Positions 47,417 through 58,117 of a DNA stretch of 64,000 bases are shown piece by piece. Source of the DNA: Methanobacterium bryantii (GTDB lineage: Archaea > Methanobacteriota > Methanobacteria > Methanobacteriales > Methanobacteriaceae). The position numbers and the translations under genes are program-made. The notes under the pieces are model-generated. The model searched no databases, was not told the DNA's origin, and saw nothing but the letters and a program-made list of their open reading frames with translations. The stretch lies in contig NZ_LMVM01000012.1 of assembly GCF_002287175.1 (NCBI RefSeq), positions 248,001 to 312,000 on the forward strand. Reading direction: 5' to 3'. The stretch's first letter is position 1. Every line of letters starts with the position of its first letter.

Positions 47417-48640
47417 TTGAGCGAAAAGATTGTTATATCGCCAACATCACGACAGGAAGGACATGCCGAACTGGTCATGGAAGTCGACGATGAAGGAATA
47501 GTAACTAAGGGGCGATACTTAAGTATTACTCCAGTCAGAGGACTAGAAAAGATAGTAACAGGCAAAGCTCCAGAAACCGCACCAGTAATCGTGCAGAGGA
47601 TCTGTGGTGTCTGCCCTATACCTCATACTTTAGCATCAGTGGAAGCTATGGATGATTCATTAGGTATAGAACCACCAAAAGCAGGTAGGCAGTTAAGAGA
47701 GTTAACTTTAGCAGCTCACCATATAAACAGTCACGCTATACACCAGTTCCTCGTTGCACCTGATTTTGTGCCAGCAGATTTACTCACAACAGCGATAAAC
47801 ATGGTCTCCGAAATCCGAAAGACTTCTCAGAACGTGGTTGACGTAGTAGCGGGTGAAGGTATACATCCTGCTGATATTAGAATAGGCGGAATGGCTCGAA
47901 ACATAAGTGAATTAGCTAGGAAAAGGTTATATGCCCGAACAAAAGCATTAGAACCTAAACTTAACGAATTTGTTGATCTATTCATAGGTTTAGTTGAAGA
48001 TAAAGACTTACCAAAAGGTTTAGGTGTACACGACCAGAAAACTATGGCTACAGATGTGCTTTACGGTGACAGAACCAAATTTGACCTAGACAGGTTCACT
48101 GAAATAATGCCAGAAAGATGGTATGACGACCCAGAAATCGGTAAAAAAGCCTGTTCCACAATTCCATTATATGATGGTAGGAATATAGAAGTAGGTCCAA
48201 GAGCCAGAATGGTTGAATACAGTGGATTTACTGGAAAAGGTACAGTTGCCCAACACGTAGCAAGAGCTTTAGAAATGAAATCTGCTCTTTCAAAAGCAAT
48301 AGCCATACTTGATGAACTCGATACATCTGCTCCTGCAAACGTTGGTAACTTTGATGTCAGAGGTACCGGTAAACTCGGAATCGGTGCAATTGAAGGTCCA
48401 AGAGGAATGGACGTTCACATGGCTCAAGTAGGCGAAAACGGTAAAACTGAATTCTACAGCGCTTTAGTCCCAACAACCTGGAACATTCCAACTATGGGGC
48501 CTGCAACCGAAGGATTCCACCATGAATTTGGGCCACACGTAATAAGAGGATACGACCCTTGTCTGTCTTGTGCTACACACATGATAGTAATAGACGACGA
48601 AGACAAGAGTGTCTTAAAAGACGAAATGGTCAGATTATAA
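47417..48640 (+). CDS. frhA: Coenzyme F420-reducing hydrogenase, alpha subunit
   Basis: This is the 407-residue large [NiFe] subunit. The N-terminus [19 protein letters not shown] matches FrhA, so the TTG at 47417 is used (AGAGGTGATACA upstream) rather than the GTG at 47408 inside the ribosome binding site. Ni-Fe ligands are in RICGVCP (N-terminal Cys pair) and DPCLSCATH (C-terminal pair, followed by the tail removed by FrhD). It reduces F420 with H2 in hydrogenotrophic methanogenesis. First gene of the classic frhA-D-G-B order. Confidence 0.97.
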   Translation: MSEKIVISPTSRQEGHAELVMEVDDEGIVTKGRYLSITPVRGLEKIVTGKAPETAPVIVQRICGVCPIPHTLASVEAMDDSLGIEPPKAGRQLRELTLAAHHINSHAIHQFLVAPDFVPADLLTTAINMVSEIRKTSQNVVDVVAGEGIHPADIRIGGMARNISELARKRLYARTKALEPKLNEFVDLFIGLVEDKDLPKGLGVHDQKTMATDVLYGDRTKFDLDRFTEIMPERWYDDPEIGKKACSTIPLYDGRNIEVGPRARMVEYSGFTGKGTVAQHVARALEMKSALSKAIAILDELDTSAPANVGNFDVRGTGKLGIGAIEGPRGMDVHMAQVGENGKTEFYSALVPTTWNIPTMGPATEGFHHEFGPHVIRGYDPCLSCATHMIVIDDEDKSVLKDEMVRL

Positions 48641-48650
48641 GGGAATAAAA

Positions 48651-49121
48651 ATGCCATACGATGCGGAGATTTTAGTAGTTGGCTGCGGAAATGTCCTTTT
48701 CGAAGATGACGGATTTGGACCAGCAGTAATAACGGCCTTACAGGAATATTTCAAGGATCATGAACTTCCAGAAAACACGATGTTAGTAGACGCAGGGACT
48801 AGTGCACCACATTTTATATTTTCTCTTCCACATGAATCATGGAAGAAGCTTATAGTAGTAGATGTGGTTGAATCTAGAGCTGAACCAGGGACAGTACGGA
48901 GATTTGAGGTAACAGAGCTTCCAGAGGGACGATATACCGATGCACATTCATGGTCGGTGGAAGAACCTTTACATGAATTAAGTAAAAAATGCGAAGTTTT
49001 CGTAATTGGATGCCAGCCAGAGTCTATCTCTGCCCCTGATGTTAAAATGAGTTTAACTGAAAGTGTGGAAAATGCCATTCCCAAGGCCATGGAAATCATT
49101 TTAAAGGAAATAGGGGTTTAG
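48651..49121 (+). CDS. frhD: F420-reducing hydrogenase maturation protease
   Basis: This 156-residue HycI-type endopeptidase ([23 protein letters not shown], then [25 protein letters not shown] and [10 protein letters not shown]) clips the C-terminus of FrhA after nickel insertion. The acidic and His residues in these loops form the nickel-sensing site. It lies 10 bases after frhA. Confidence 0.95.
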   Translation: MPYDAEILVVGCGNVLFEDDGFGPAVITALQEYFKDHELPENTMLVDAGTSAPHFIFSLPHESWKKLIVVDVVESRAEPGTVRRFEVTELPEGRYTDAHSWSVEEPLHELSKKCEVFVIGCQPESISAPDVKMSLTESVENAIPKAMEIILKEIGV

Positions 49122-49124
49122 CAT

Positions 49125-49943
<819 letters not shown>

Positions 49944-49954
49944 GAGGCTAAAAA

Positions 49955-50839
49955 ATGGTATTAGGAACATATAAAGAAGCACTCTCTGCAAGATCAACCG
50001 ATAAACAGATCCAGAAAATTTCACAGGACGGAGGAATTGTATCAGCTCTCCTATCATTTGCTCTTGATGAGAAAATTATAGATGGTGCAGTTGTATCCGG
50101 ACCTGGAAAAGACATGTGGAAACCAGAACCAATGGTTGCTATGTCATCTGATGAAATTTTAGCTGCAGCAGGTACCAAATATACATTTTCACCAAATGTA
50201 TTCATGCTGAAACAAGCTGCAAGACAATACGGTCTTGAAAAAATTGGTACTGTAGCAATTCCATGTCAGACCATGGGTATAAGGAAAATGCAGTCATATC
50301 CATTTGGTGTAAGATTTGTCGCAGACAAAATTGCATTACTTTTAGGTATATACTGTATGGAAAACTTCCCATTTGCATCTCTCCAGACATTCATCTCAGA
50401 GAAAATGGGAGTTAGCCCAGAACTAGTCGAAAAAATGGACATAGGTAAAGGTAAATTCTGGATATACACAGCAGACGACGAATTAAGCATTCCACTCAAA
50501 GAAACACACGGATACGAACAGAGCGGATGTAAAGTTTGTCTTGACTACGTTGCAGAATTAGCTGACCTTTCAACAGGTTCAGTAGGTTCTCCAGACGGCT
50601 GGTCAACAGTACTTACCCGTACTGACGCTGGTGAAAACGTATTTAAACTTGCCGTTGACGCAGGTTTAATCGAAACCAAACCTATGGCTGATGTAAAACC
50701 AGGTCTCGGTCTCTTAGAAAAGCTTGCAAAAGACAAAAAAACCAAGAATCAAAAAACAATTGATGAAAGGATCGCAATGGGATTACCAGTCCCATACAAA
50801 GCAAGCACAGAAAAAGAAGACCCACTTGCAAACTACTAA
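49955..50839 (+). CDS. frhB: Coenzyme F420-reducing hydrogenase, beta subunit
   Basis: This 294-residue FAD- and Fe-S-containing subunit is where F420 is reduced. Motifs are [39 protein letters not shown] and [21 protein letters not shown]. It is the last gene of the operon, with AGGAGGCTAAAAA before its ATG. It also belongs to the family that serves other F420 enzymes, but its place here makes FrhB certain. Confidence 0.96.
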   Translation: MVLGTYKEALSARSTDKQIQKISQDGGIVSALLSFALDEKIIDGAVVSGPGKDMWKPEPMVAMSSDEILAAAGTKYTFSPNVFMLKQAARQYGLEKIGTVAIPCQTMGIRKMQSYPFGVRFVADKIALLLGIYCMENFPFASLQTFISEKMGVSPELVEKMDIGKGKFWIYTADDELSIPLKETHGYEQSGCKVCLDYVAELADLSTGSVGSPDGWSTVLTRTDAGENVFKLAVDAGLIETKPMADVKPGLGLLEKLAKDKKTKNQKTIDERIAMGLPVPYKASTEKEDPLANY

Positions 50840-50849
50840 GTTTGAGAAT

Positions 50850-50867
50850 GTAGGAACTAGTTCCTAC
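50850..50867 (+). terminator. Terminator-like palindrome after frhB
   Basis: A perfect palindrome GTAGGAACTAGTTCCTAC, followed within a few bases by CTTTTTATT, stands 10 bases after the frhB stop. It is the best terminator candidate of the hydrogenase operon. Confidence 0.55.
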
Positions 50868-50882
50868 TAACTTTTTATTGCT

Positions 50883-50926
50883 CAAAAATTCTATGAATTT
50901 TTGGCACCCCAAACACTTTGTGTTTG
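50883..50926. repeat. Micro-palindrome cluster E
   Basis: Two perfect triloop palindromes lie here: CAAAAATTC-TAT-GAATTTTTG (50883-50903) and CAAACAC-TTT-GTGTTTG (50910-50926). The second shares its arms with a unit in cluster B, with a different loop. Confidence 0.85.
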
Positions 50927-50983
50927 AGGGTTTTATTTTTTTAAATTATATTCCAACAATTATAACTATATTATGTGATTAAA

Positions 50984-51355
50984 ATGGACATAATTACACT
51001 TTTAGGGGCAATGTGCCTTGCTTACGGTGGTATGTTAATCCTGTATTATAGGTTACGTACAACCGAAAAACGAAAAGAATTATCTTACCTTATGTTAAAT
51101 GGAATAAAAAACATGCGCCGTGGTAATTTAGATAAAGCGTTAATATATTTTGATAAGGCGTATGAATATACCATTGAAACAAATAACATGGAAGAAATGG
51201 CGGATGCACTTTATAATATTGGTATAATATACAAAGAAAAAGGGGAAATGGACAGCGCAGTAGAATACCTGAACAGTGCACAAAGTGTATATGATGAACT
51301 ACATGATAAAGATGGTAGTAAAAAAGTAACAACCGTCACACAATCAATTCGATAA
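50984..51355 (+). CDS. Small TPR-repeat membrane protein
   Basis: This 123-residue protein has one N-terminal membrane helix (about 2-22, IITLLGAMCLAYGGMLILYY) followed by two TPR repeats (NMRRGNLDKALIYFDKAYEY, ALYNIGIIYKEKGEMDSAVEYLN), which would face the cytoplasm or outside depending on topology. It probably scaffolds protein contacts. The ATG at 50984 follows TGTGATTAAA; a GTG three codons earlier is within that site. Confidence 0.75.
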   Translation: MDIITLLGAMCLAYGGMLILYYRLRTTEKRKELSYLMLNGIKNMRRGNLDKALIYFDKAYEYTIETNNMEEMADALYNIGIIYKEKGEMDSAVEYLNSAQSVYDELHDKDGSKKVTTVTQSIR

Positions 51356-51385
51356 AATGATATTAGTTTTAATGGAGTTCCGATA

Positions 51386-52201
51386 ATGGAATCCTTAAAT
51401 TTAACTCCTGCTGAATCTCTGATTATTGTATCTCCTAAAGCCAGTGGAGATAAGATGATAAAATTCACATTGATGGATCTACTCTTAAAAAAGAGCCTTA
51501 AATTAGATATAAGCGAGAAATTCAACTTTTTAAAAGGTTCCTATAGCAGTATAATTATTAGTGAAGGTGAATCCTGCCAGTGGCCTTTTAAACCACATGA
51601 AGAAATATTAATAGAGCTGATTTTAGAACATCATGAGTTGAAGCTCGATGAACTTGTAAATATATTACATAAAAAAATGGGTTCACCTATAGAATATAAA
51701 AATAGATATGTAAGAGATCCTCTTATTGATAAAGGCTACTTTAAAATGCAAAAGAAGATGTTAATGTCTCTTGCTCCTTATAATATGTATTCCTTAACTG
51801 ATAATGGACTTAAAGTGAAGTATAAAATAAATAAACTACTTAATGAGGCAGAAGATCTTAAAAAATGGATGAAAGAAGATTTAGGACGGGCAAAAGCGTA
51901 TCTATCTGTTTTGGGGTCGCATATACTTTTAACAGATGTTGATATAAAAGATATTAAAAAATTCAATAGAATATTGTCTTACATAAATCCTGAACCAAAT
52001 ACCTGTGAATATTACAGTTATTATCTTTATACTGTACCTTTTGACTATTTAGATGATTATGGTAATCTTAAAAGTTTTGATTTTTTAGATATATCTTTAC
52101 TTGATCATTTCAACTCTTTCAGTGACTTAACTGATAAAGACACATCGGTTAGTGGAAGAAGAATAGAAAGAAGACTGAAAAATAGGGATGTTATTCCGTA
52201 A
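51386..52201 (+). CDS. Hypothetical protein, possible winged-helix architecture
   Basis: This 271-residue protein is not recognised. It has a helical N-terminus (LTPAESLIIVSPKASGDKMIKFTLMDLLLKK), a middle with winged-helix-like pattern (EEILIELILEHHELKLDELVNILHKKM, then LIDKGYFKMQ, YSLTDNGLKVK), and a C-terminal part rich in Tyr, Asp and Phe. It could be a DNA-binding or protein-binding adaptor. It is convergent with, and overlaps by 11 bases, the methionine aminopeptidase gene. It follows the TPR gene by 30 bases. Confidence 0.6.
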   Translation: MESLNLTPAESLIIVSPKASGDKMIKFTLMDLLLKKSLKLDISEKFNFLKGSYSSIIISEGESCQWPFKPHEEILIELILEHHELKLDELVNILHKKMGSPIEYKNRYVRDPLIDKGYFKMQKKMLMSLAPYNMYSLTDNGLKVKYKINKLLNEAEDLKKWMKEDLGRAKAYLSVLGSHILLTDVDIKDIKKFNRILSYINPEPNTCEYYSYYLYTVPFDYLDDYGNLKSFDFLDISLLDHFNSFSDLTDKDTSVSGRRIERRLKNRDVIP

Positions 52202-53096
52202 TTACGGTGCAACCATCACTTTCAACAATAACAGTATGTTCTGACTGTGCAACAACTGCATTGCTTTTTTCTCTAAGTACATGATATGGATAGACTGCTC
52301 TTGATGAAATTAACATCCTCATTGCTGCATTTAAATGATGTTCACTTAAATGACTTGTAAGCCATCTTCCTGAAAATGGTAAACTTTTATATTCTTCTTT
52401 TATAATTTTTAAGGCTCTTCTTGCATGAACTAATCTCATGGGTCTGTCTCTTAAGAATTTGAATATGTATGTTTCGTTCATATCTGTAACTCTTCCAATA
52501 CCGTCGGTTGCAAATGGTTCTATGGCTAGAACATCTCCTTCTTCTAATTTATGTGGATTATTCTCCTTGATGTTTGGCATTGAGAGCCCTGCATGAAGTA
52601 TCCATTGGTCCATACTATGGCCTGTTAAATTAGATACAACGTTAAATCCCCTATCGTTTATGGTTTTTTCTATGATTTCTCCAACTTTTCCGATTTCTAC
52701 ACCTGCTCTTATAGAGCTTATTCCATTTTCAAGCCCTTCCTGGGATGCGAGTATCATGTTTTCATGTTTTTCACGCAGTTCTTCATGCATATCTTCGCCG
52801 ACAAGTACGCTTACTGCAGTGTCTGCGATGTATCCATCTATGTGTACACCTAAATCAATTTTAACTACATCTCCAGATTTAATTGTATTTTCGTCGCCAG
52901 CAGGAGATGTGTAATGGGCAGTTATCTCATTTACAGAAACATTGCATGGAAATGCAATATTTCCCCCACGCTCTACAATTTCATTTTCAACGAATTCTAC
53001 AAGGTCTAAAACTTTCATGTCTTCTTTTACATAGTTTACTGCATCTTTCCTAATTTTTGATGCTATTTTTCCAGATTTTTTGTACATATCAATCAT
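52191..53096 (-). CDS. map: Methionine aminopeptidase, type II
   Basis: This 301-residue metalloprotease removes the initiator Met. Metal ligands lie in KIDLGVHIDGYIADTAVSV (two Asp), GHSMDQWILH (His), EPFATDG (Glu) and the C-terminal EHTVIVESDG (Glu). Type II is indicated by the archaeal layout and the insertion in the catalytic domain. The ATG at 53096 (MIDMYKKSGKIASKIRK) follows ACGTGATT and fits the family N-terminus; the longer frame to 53120 adds eight residues. Confidence 0.93.
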   Translation of the reverse strand: MIDMYKKSGKIASKIRKDAVNYVKEDMKVLDLVEFVENEIVERGGNIAFPCNVSVNEITAHYTSPAGDENTIKSGDVVKIDLGVHIDGYIADTAVSVLVGEDMHEELREKHENMILASQEGLENGISSIRAGVEIGKVGEIIEKTINDRGFNVVSNLTGHSMDQWILHAGLSMPNIKENNPHKLEEGDVLAIEPFATDGIGRVTDMNETYIFKFLRDRPMRLVHARRALKIIKEEYKSLPFSGRWLTSHLSEHHLNAAMRMLISSRAVYPYHVLREKSNAVVAQSEHTVIVESDGCTVITE

Positions 53097-53120
53097 ATAA
53101 TCACGTAAATTCAATTTCAT

Positions 53121-53466
53121 TGATGCTTTAATTAATTTAGATAAAAATTAATGATATAACTACTTAGATTCAGTTTAAATAATAAAGCTTTAAATTTAAT
53201 TATATTCGTTGTTTTCTATTTTTTCATTAATAAGTTTTTAATGATTTGCTTTAATCATATAAAATTGGGAGATGTAACTTGAAAATTTAATAAATTAGAT
53301 TTATTGTATGTTTCTGCTCTATTAAAGTCATAAAATAATTTATTTTTAAGTATGTATGACTTTTTAAGCTTAATTTAGTATTGTAGAATAATTTAATAAA
53401 GTAAATGTATAAAAATCAATTAAGAAATGCACTAATCTTTTAAGGGTCGATTAGGGGGTTAAAAAA
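53121..53466. other. AT-rich spacer without a visible gene
   Basis: This 345-base spacer between map and the small membrane protein has no gene or clear repeat. The Shine-Dalgarno AGGGGGTT of the next gene is at 53453-53460. Confidence 0.4.
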
Positions 53467-53775
53467 ATTCCAAATAATAATAAAAATGAGGTTGGCTATA
53501 TTACTGGTTCTTTCCCAGCTTTTTTATTTGGTGGAGACATATTTCAAATTTTTATAGCAATTGTATTAGTTTTAGTTTTAATTTTGGGTATTTCTATCAT
53601 TTATAGAAAAAGAAAGTCATCCAAAAAAACTGATGAAAGGCTTTCAAGCTTAAGAAGAGAATTTAACTATGTAAAAGAAGAAAGTTTTAATGAAATCGAA
53701 GATGATTGGTTAGAAAATAGATTAAATGCAGATGATCCTGATCTAGAAGATTTAATTAATGTAAATAAGAAGTAA
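53467..53775 (+). CDS. Small membrane protein with apparent ATT start
   Basis: The frame is open from a stop at 53452 to 53775. The only ATG/GTG/TTG is a TTG at 53584, which lies in the middle of a membrane helix (IFQIFIAIVLVLVLILGISI). Upstream, a strong AGGGGGTT (53453-53460) precedes ATT at 53467, giving IPNNNKNEVGYITGSFPAFL and then the intact helix. The C-terminal half is soluble and charged (LEDLINVNKK at the end). AUU initiation is rare but known in a few genes; a lost or miscalled ATG is the alternative. The family is unknown. Confidence 0.5.
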   Translation: MPNNNKNEVGYITGSFPAFLFGGDIFQIFIAIVLVLVLILGISIIYRKRKSSKKTDERLSSLRREFNYVKEESFNEIEDDWLENRLNADDPDLEDLINVNKK

Positions 53776-53997
53776 GTTTGGTATAAATCTATTTAAATTA
53801 ATTATACTACTTTTTATTTAACTTATTCAATTTAAGATGTTTATAACTCTCTGACTTTAATTTTATTTATTTTAATGGTTAAAATTTCAAATTATTTATA
53901 TGGAATTACTACATATAAATGTAGAGTTAATTAAAGGCCACCTAAATGACTAAGATTATATATAAACTTGGACAAAAATATTAAAAGGTGAAATAAT

Positions 53998-54435
53998 ATG
54001 GCTGCATTCGATACAACTGCAATATCACAAAATATCGTATGGATAATTATTGTGGTAATTGTGGCAATTGTTGTTATAATCATATTTAGTGAATGGAGAA
54101 AGGTGAGGGAAGCTCAAAATAATGTAGCACTTGTTGAAAAACAGGTTGAGCTTAAAAAAATCTCTTTAGTGGAAAAAGACATTGAAACAAAACGTATGAT
54201 GGAAAATGTGATTCCATTACCTAAGGATCAGCAGGAACAGCTTGCTAATATAAGACAGGGTACTTCAGATATAATGCACAAGGTAGGGTATCTTCACAGT
54301 GAAATAAGTGAAAGAGTGTCACGCCTTGAAGCTAAGGCAGAATACGGAAAACTCCAGAAATTAATGAAAGACCTCGAACAGAAAGAGGCAGAACTTGATA
54401 AAAAAATGGAAGATAGTGCTAAAGGGAGGAAATAA
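53998..54435 (+). CDS. Membrane-anchored coiled-coil protein 1
   Basis: This is a 145-residue protein with one N-terminal membrane helix (about 11-31, [18 protein letters not shown]) and a long charged coiled-coil body ([56 protein letters not shown]). It is not recognised as a named family. An AAAAGGTGAAATAAT leader precedes the ATG. It lies 3 bases from a second protein of the same layout, so the two probably interact at the membrane. Confidence 0.7.
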   Translation: MAAFDTTAISQNIVWIIIVVIVAIVVIIIFSEWRKVREAQNNVALVEKQVELKKISLVEKDIETKRMMENVIPLPKDQQEQLANIRQGTSDIMHKVGYLHSEISERVSRLEAKAEYGKLQKLMKDLEQKEAELDKKMEDSAKGRK

Positions 54436-54438
54436 TCA

Positions 54439-54954
54439 ATGGGACCGCTAGAACTATTCGCAATTCTTGTTTTAGCTGGTGCGATAATCGTACTTTTGTA
54501 TTATTACCTTCAAGAAACAAAGGGAGCTTCTTTGGTAGGTGTACGATCCAGTATTTCTCAAGTGGGTAGTAAAGTGTCTGGAGGGATACATCCAAACAAT
54601 GATACTACTCAAACCCCTGAAGGAGAAAGGAAAATGTCAGGAGTAAGTGAAAAAGTTTCTGAAATGAGTGAAATGTTAAAAGGAAAAGTCAATGTTCCTA
54701 TAAGTACAGATAGTTTATCTGGAAGAATTGATGAATTTTTAGATGAACAAAGCGATAGACTAATAAAAGATTGGGAACTTGCCACTAAATCGGATGTAGG
54801 TACTCTTGAGAAGAAATATGATAAAGTTTCCAGGGAAATAGATGACCTTGAAAGGAGATTCAATGAATACCGGGGACACGCCAACAAAAAATTTGAACAC
54901 ATCGAAGAGAGGCTTAGTAAATTAGAAGGTAAAGAGCCTGAAGAAACTGAATAA
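54439..54954 (+). CDS. Membrane-anchored coiled-coil protein 2
   Basis: This is a 171-residue protein with an N-terminal membrane helix (about 3-23, PLELFAILVLAGAIIVLLYYY), a polar linker, and a C-terminal coiled coil (GTLEKKYDKVSREIDDLERRFNEYRG, HIEERLSKLEGKE). It has a GGAGGAAATAATCA ribosome binding site and is coupled to the preceding gene. The shared layout suggests a heteromeric membrane scaffold. No known family. Confidence 0.7.
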   Translation: MGPLELFAILVLAGAIIVLLYYYLQETKGASLVGVRSSISQVGSKVSGGIHPNNDTTQTPEGERKMSGVSEKVSEMSEMLKGKVNVPISTDSLSGRIDEFLDEQSDRLIKDWELATKSDVGTLEKKYDKVSREIDDLERRFNEYRGHANKKFEHIEERLSKLEGKEPEETE

Positions 54955-54985
54955 TTAAATTTATTTTCCTTTTTAATTGATTACC

Positions 54986-55321
54986 ATGGTTGATTATGGG
55001 ACAGTAATAGTATACATTGCAAGTATTCTTTCTTATTTTGGAGCTGTAGTTATTTTCTATGGCGGTATAAGGGCAGCAATCGGGGTGCTCTCCATTGAAA
55101 TACTCAAAAGAAAAACCAGTTATAATGAGGTGAGGCTGGATTTTACCCCTAAAATTCTAATTGGTCTGGAGTTTTTTATTGCAGGAGATCTTATAAAATC
55201 GATTATAGAGCCAAATTTAAACCAGGTGATTATACTGGCAATAATTGTATCTATTAGGACTATCGTGGGATTTTCTTTGGGTAGAGAAATTAAAGAATTA
55301 GAAGACATGGAGAAAAAATAG
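54986..55321 (+). CDS. DUF1622 family membrane protein
   Basis: This 111-residue membrane protein of the DUF1622 type has a first helix (VIVYIASILSYFGAVVIFYGGI), a basic loop (EILKRKTSYNEVRLDFTPKI), two further helices (LIGLEFFIAGDLIKSI, VIILAIIVSIRTIVGFSL) and an acidic tail. Function unknown. The ATG at 54986 fits the family start; an in-frame TTG three codons earlier is possible, and neither has a clear Shine-Dalgarno. Confidence 0.75.
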   Translation: MVDYGTVIVYIASILSYFGAVVIFYGGIRAAIGVLSIEILKRKTSYNEVRLDFTPKILIGLEFFIAGDLIKSIIEPNLNQVIILAIIVSIRTIVGFSLGREIKELEDMEKK

Positions 55322-55546
55322 TTATTTAGGGCATAATTGTGCATTAAATTGGTTAAATTATATGTTACATCCCCTGAAAATTTTGATTTTATTGATGCAT
55401 TTGCATAAATGACAGTGCTGTATTTAATTAATATTAAAAATATTGTGGTTTAGCGCAATTAACTTTAAATAGCTTAATTTACTAAATATATTTAAAGTAT
55501 TAGTTGAAATTAAAATTTAATTTTTATTAATAGACTAAGAGAAACC

Positions 55547-55554
55547 TTTATATA
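55547..55554 (+). promoter_or_regulatory. TATA box of initiator tRNA-Met
   Basis: TTTATATA ends 26 bases before the tRNA 5' end, the right distance for an archaeal promoter with transcription starting near the mature end. Confidence 0.7.
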
Positions 55555-55579
55555 CTCTTAGGTACAAACCATGATAGTA

Positions 55580-55658
<79 letters not shown>

Positions 55659-55720
55659 ATTTTTAATTTAACTTTAAAAACTCAAAATTTATATTCAAGT
55701 TCAATTTTATTATTGTTTAT

Positions 55721-56030
55721 GGGTAAGCCGAAGAGCAGCTACCGGTTTCTTGCAACTTGCAAGTTAAACTGAGGAAACTCCATCCATCATACAGAACCAT
55801 GGTGTCGCGAGGCACATGCTGAGAAGCATGACTCTGGAGCAGAAACGAGACGTCTTTTGATAGATGAACATGATGCCTAAGCTGATGATATCAAAAGGAA
55901 CGGTGAAACGGCCATTTCGTGGGATGTAAGGGCAAATACTGTCGATGAATCCTGTATGAGGCAGAGGTAGCTCGCATAGATGAATGCTGCTAAAACAGGA
56001 GGTGGGTTACTCTCGGCATACCATCACCCT
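55721..56030 (+). ncRNA. rnpB: RNase P RNA (type A archaeal)
   Basis: The conserved core is visible. GAGGAAACTCCATCC near the 5' end is the P4-side CR-I element. Near the 3' end, ACAGGAGGTGGGTTACTC is the CR-V/P4' side. The termini pair as helix P1 (GGGTAAGCCGA against TCGGCATACC). Internal CAGAAACGAGACG and AACGGTGAAACGGCC fit the specificity domain. It processes the 5' ends of pre-tRNAs with its protein subunits. Ends are approximate. It lies 65 bases downstream of the initiator tRNA. Confidence 0.85.
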
Positions 56031-56045
56031 TTTTAAAAAAGGGTG
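56025..56045 (+). terminator. Hairpin at the end of rnpB
   Basis: CACCCTTTT pairs with AAAAGGGTG around a short loop, immediately after P1. It may end the RNA or be part of the 3' trailer. Confidence 0.5.
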
Positions 56046-56602
56046 AAACCAAAATCCTCGCAAAAAATCTGTGATTTTTTGCTGTGGAAAACCAAAATCA
56101 AAATGAATTCAATTTTAAATACTCTTCTAAAAGTTATTGAATCCTTTTTTTACTAAATTCATTAAAGATTTCAAAACATTTGATCCTAGCTCACTATCGT
56201 TCGGAGATCGAAAATCAAAATTAAATCCTATTTTAATTTCTATTCAAATTCAAAAAATTTTAATTTGAAATCTCTTCTTTAAATTTTAATAAATAATTTC
56301 AAAAATTGAGATCCCCTCATTGTCGAAAATCGAAGCATGAAAAAATCGAAAATTTTGAGGGATTCAGGAGAGCAAAAACATAGTTTTTGCAGGCTATCGC
56401 TCGGAGATCAGAAACCAAAAACTAAATTTTACTTAAAATTTCAGAAATTGAGATTCCCTCATTTATGCCGGAATAAAATGAACATCTAATATTTAATCTG
56501 ATATTTCTTTTTAGCTGAAATAATAACAGATATATGTCTCAATTAACATAATATCCATATTAAACTATTATGTCCCTATAAAAATCTTAAAAGGAGTTAA
56601 AC
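56046..56602. other. Long spacer with micro-palindromes and dispersed elements
   Basis: There is no gene in 557 bases. Perfect triloop palindromes are GCAAAAAATC-TGT-GATTTTTTGC (56060-56082) and GCAAAAAC-ATA-GTTTTTGC (56372-56390). Segments GCTCACTATCGTTCGGAGAT (near 56189) and GCTATCGCTCGGAGATC (near 56393) are inverted relatives of the elements next to the tRNA-Arg genes. Confidence 0.65.
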
Positions 56603-57289
56603 ATGTCCGAATTATCAACTTTACTCTTTGATATACTTCCTCTGGCGTTAGGGGCTGCTGTTAGCCCTACTGTGCTTATAGGAATAATTTTAATTTTATC
56701 AATATCAAACCGCCCTAAATTAAGTGGAATTGCATTTTATTTTGGATCTATGATTATCCTGCTTATTGTGGCTGCTGCGGGGATACTGCTGGGAAAAGGA
56801 GTAGCAGTCGCATCAAGTAAGCCCCCATCTGTTGCATCGGCTTATCTTGACCTTGCCATTGGAATATTTCTAATTTTACTTGGAATCTGGAGAATCAATA
56901 AGAAGGGCAGTGACGCACCGGATAAAGGTAGATTCGGTGGTAAATCAAAATCAAGTATCTCTGATTTTATAAAGTATATGATTTTGGGGTTAGGAATGTT
57001 TGCTGTTAATTTTACAACTACTGTACTTGTATTTGCAGCGGGTAAAGATATTGGAATTTCCAGTGCAGGTTTTACTGATAAGGTGACTGTGGTGATAATT
57101 CTTACTTTAATTACACTGCTTGTGGTTGAAATTCCGCTTTTAGTATACTTTACAATGCCAGAACGTTCTGAAAAACTTTTAAATGTTCTTAATATTTGGA
57201 TGCAGAAAAACAGCCGTTATCTGATGGCGGCAGTTATGTTTGTATTTGGAATTTATTTAATGGTGAAAGGGGTAAGAGTTTTATTTTAA
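56603..57289 (+). CDS. GAP/Sap-family (LysE superfamily) membrane protein
   Basis: This 228-residue membrane protein has about six helices: FDILPLALGAAVSPTVLIGIILIL with a Pro-containing first helix typical of LysE-like exporters, then helices near 40-62, 73-95, 125-145, 157-178 and 203-226. It resembles the GAP (Sap) family, named from mycobacterial glycolipid export; the substrate is unknown here. It has an AAAAGGAGTTAAAC ribosome binding site. The stop overlaps the convergent AhpD-like gene by four bases. Confidence 0.8.
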   Translation: MSELSTLLFDILPLALGAAVSPTVLIGIILILSISNRPKLSGIAFYFGSMIILLIVAAAGILLGKGVAVASSKPPSVASAYLDLAIGIFLILLGIWRINKKGSDAPDKGRFGGKSKSSISDFIKYMILGLGMFAVNFTTTVLVFAAGKDIGISSAGFTDKVTVVIILTLITLLVVEIPLLVYFTMPERSEKLLNVLNIWMQKNSRYLMAAVMFVFGIYLMVKGVRVLF

Positions 57290-57654
57290 ACTTGTTCTTT
57301 AAAATTTTCATAAACCCTTAAAGACTTTGAAAGTGCATCTGTCTCTGCTATTAAAGACCCCATTAAAATAGCTAGAAGTAGCTGTTCTTGTTTGGCCCCA
57401 AATTTCTCTGCAACCTTAAGATGAGTTAGCAAACAATTTTCAGCCCCTATTGCAGATGCAGCACCTATGGCCACAAATTCTTTGGTTAATGAAGGTAATG
57501 CATCATCATTATTTATTGTTTCTACTTTTTCACAGTAAGCCTTTAATGTAGCTGGTTTTTCTGCCAGTACTTGAAAGATCTTTGGAACGAAACCGAAGTA
57601 ACTCTCAATTTTTTCAAATATTTCGTCTACGTCTATTTCTTCTTCTATGTTCAT
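57286..57654 (-). CDS. Carboxymuconolactone decarboxylase/AhpD-like protein 2
   Basis: This is a 122-residue helical protein of the CMD/AhpD family (FVAIGAASAIGAENCLLTHLKVAEKFGAKQEQLLLAILMGSLIAE). Of the CxxCxxxH redox motif, only the second Cys and the His remain (AENCLLTH), so thiol-disulfide cycling as in AhpD is unlikely. The N-terminus is acidic. It is a distant relative of the gene at 16838-17167, which lacks both Cys. Confidence 0.8.
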   Translation of the reverse strand: MNIEEEIDVDEIFEKIESYFGFVPKIFQVLAEKPATLKAYCEKVETINNDDALPSLTKEFVAIGAASAIGAENCLLTHLKVAEKFGAKQEQLLLAILMGSLIAETDALSKSLRVYENFKEQV

Positions 57655-58117
57655 TGAACCATCTCCCTAATTTAGCTGATCTTATAACTATTCTATTATT
57701 TCTGTATTATGAAATGTTAATTTTTGAATTGAAATGGTTGAAAAAATAAATTCTAAAAAAAAATAGAAATATTATTTTAATGGGATATTAGTGGAATCAG
57801 CACGCTTATAAAGTTTATACTTATAAAAATCCATAACTTTGACTATATTCCTCTAAATGGAGGTACATAGCTTTGTATCAAACTACTTGATATTTAACTT
57901 GCTTTAATTAAATATAAATTATATCTAATAAAAAGCATACATGGAAGGATATGTTTAATTTATTCAAACATTCGTTCTATTTAATTGTTTTAAAATAAGT
58001 ACTGATATTAAAAATATTTTCAAATTATGATATATATTTTTGATTAAAGTTTCAGTTGCAACATGTTTACCTGTGGCAGCACCTTTTTCAAGTAGTAAAA
58101 CTGGTTTAGTTTATATT
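57655..58117. other. AT-rich spacer without a visible gene
   Basis: No supported gene and no clear hairpin is visible. A short degenerate Cys-containing frame begins to the right (58118-58286). Confidence 0.4.
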
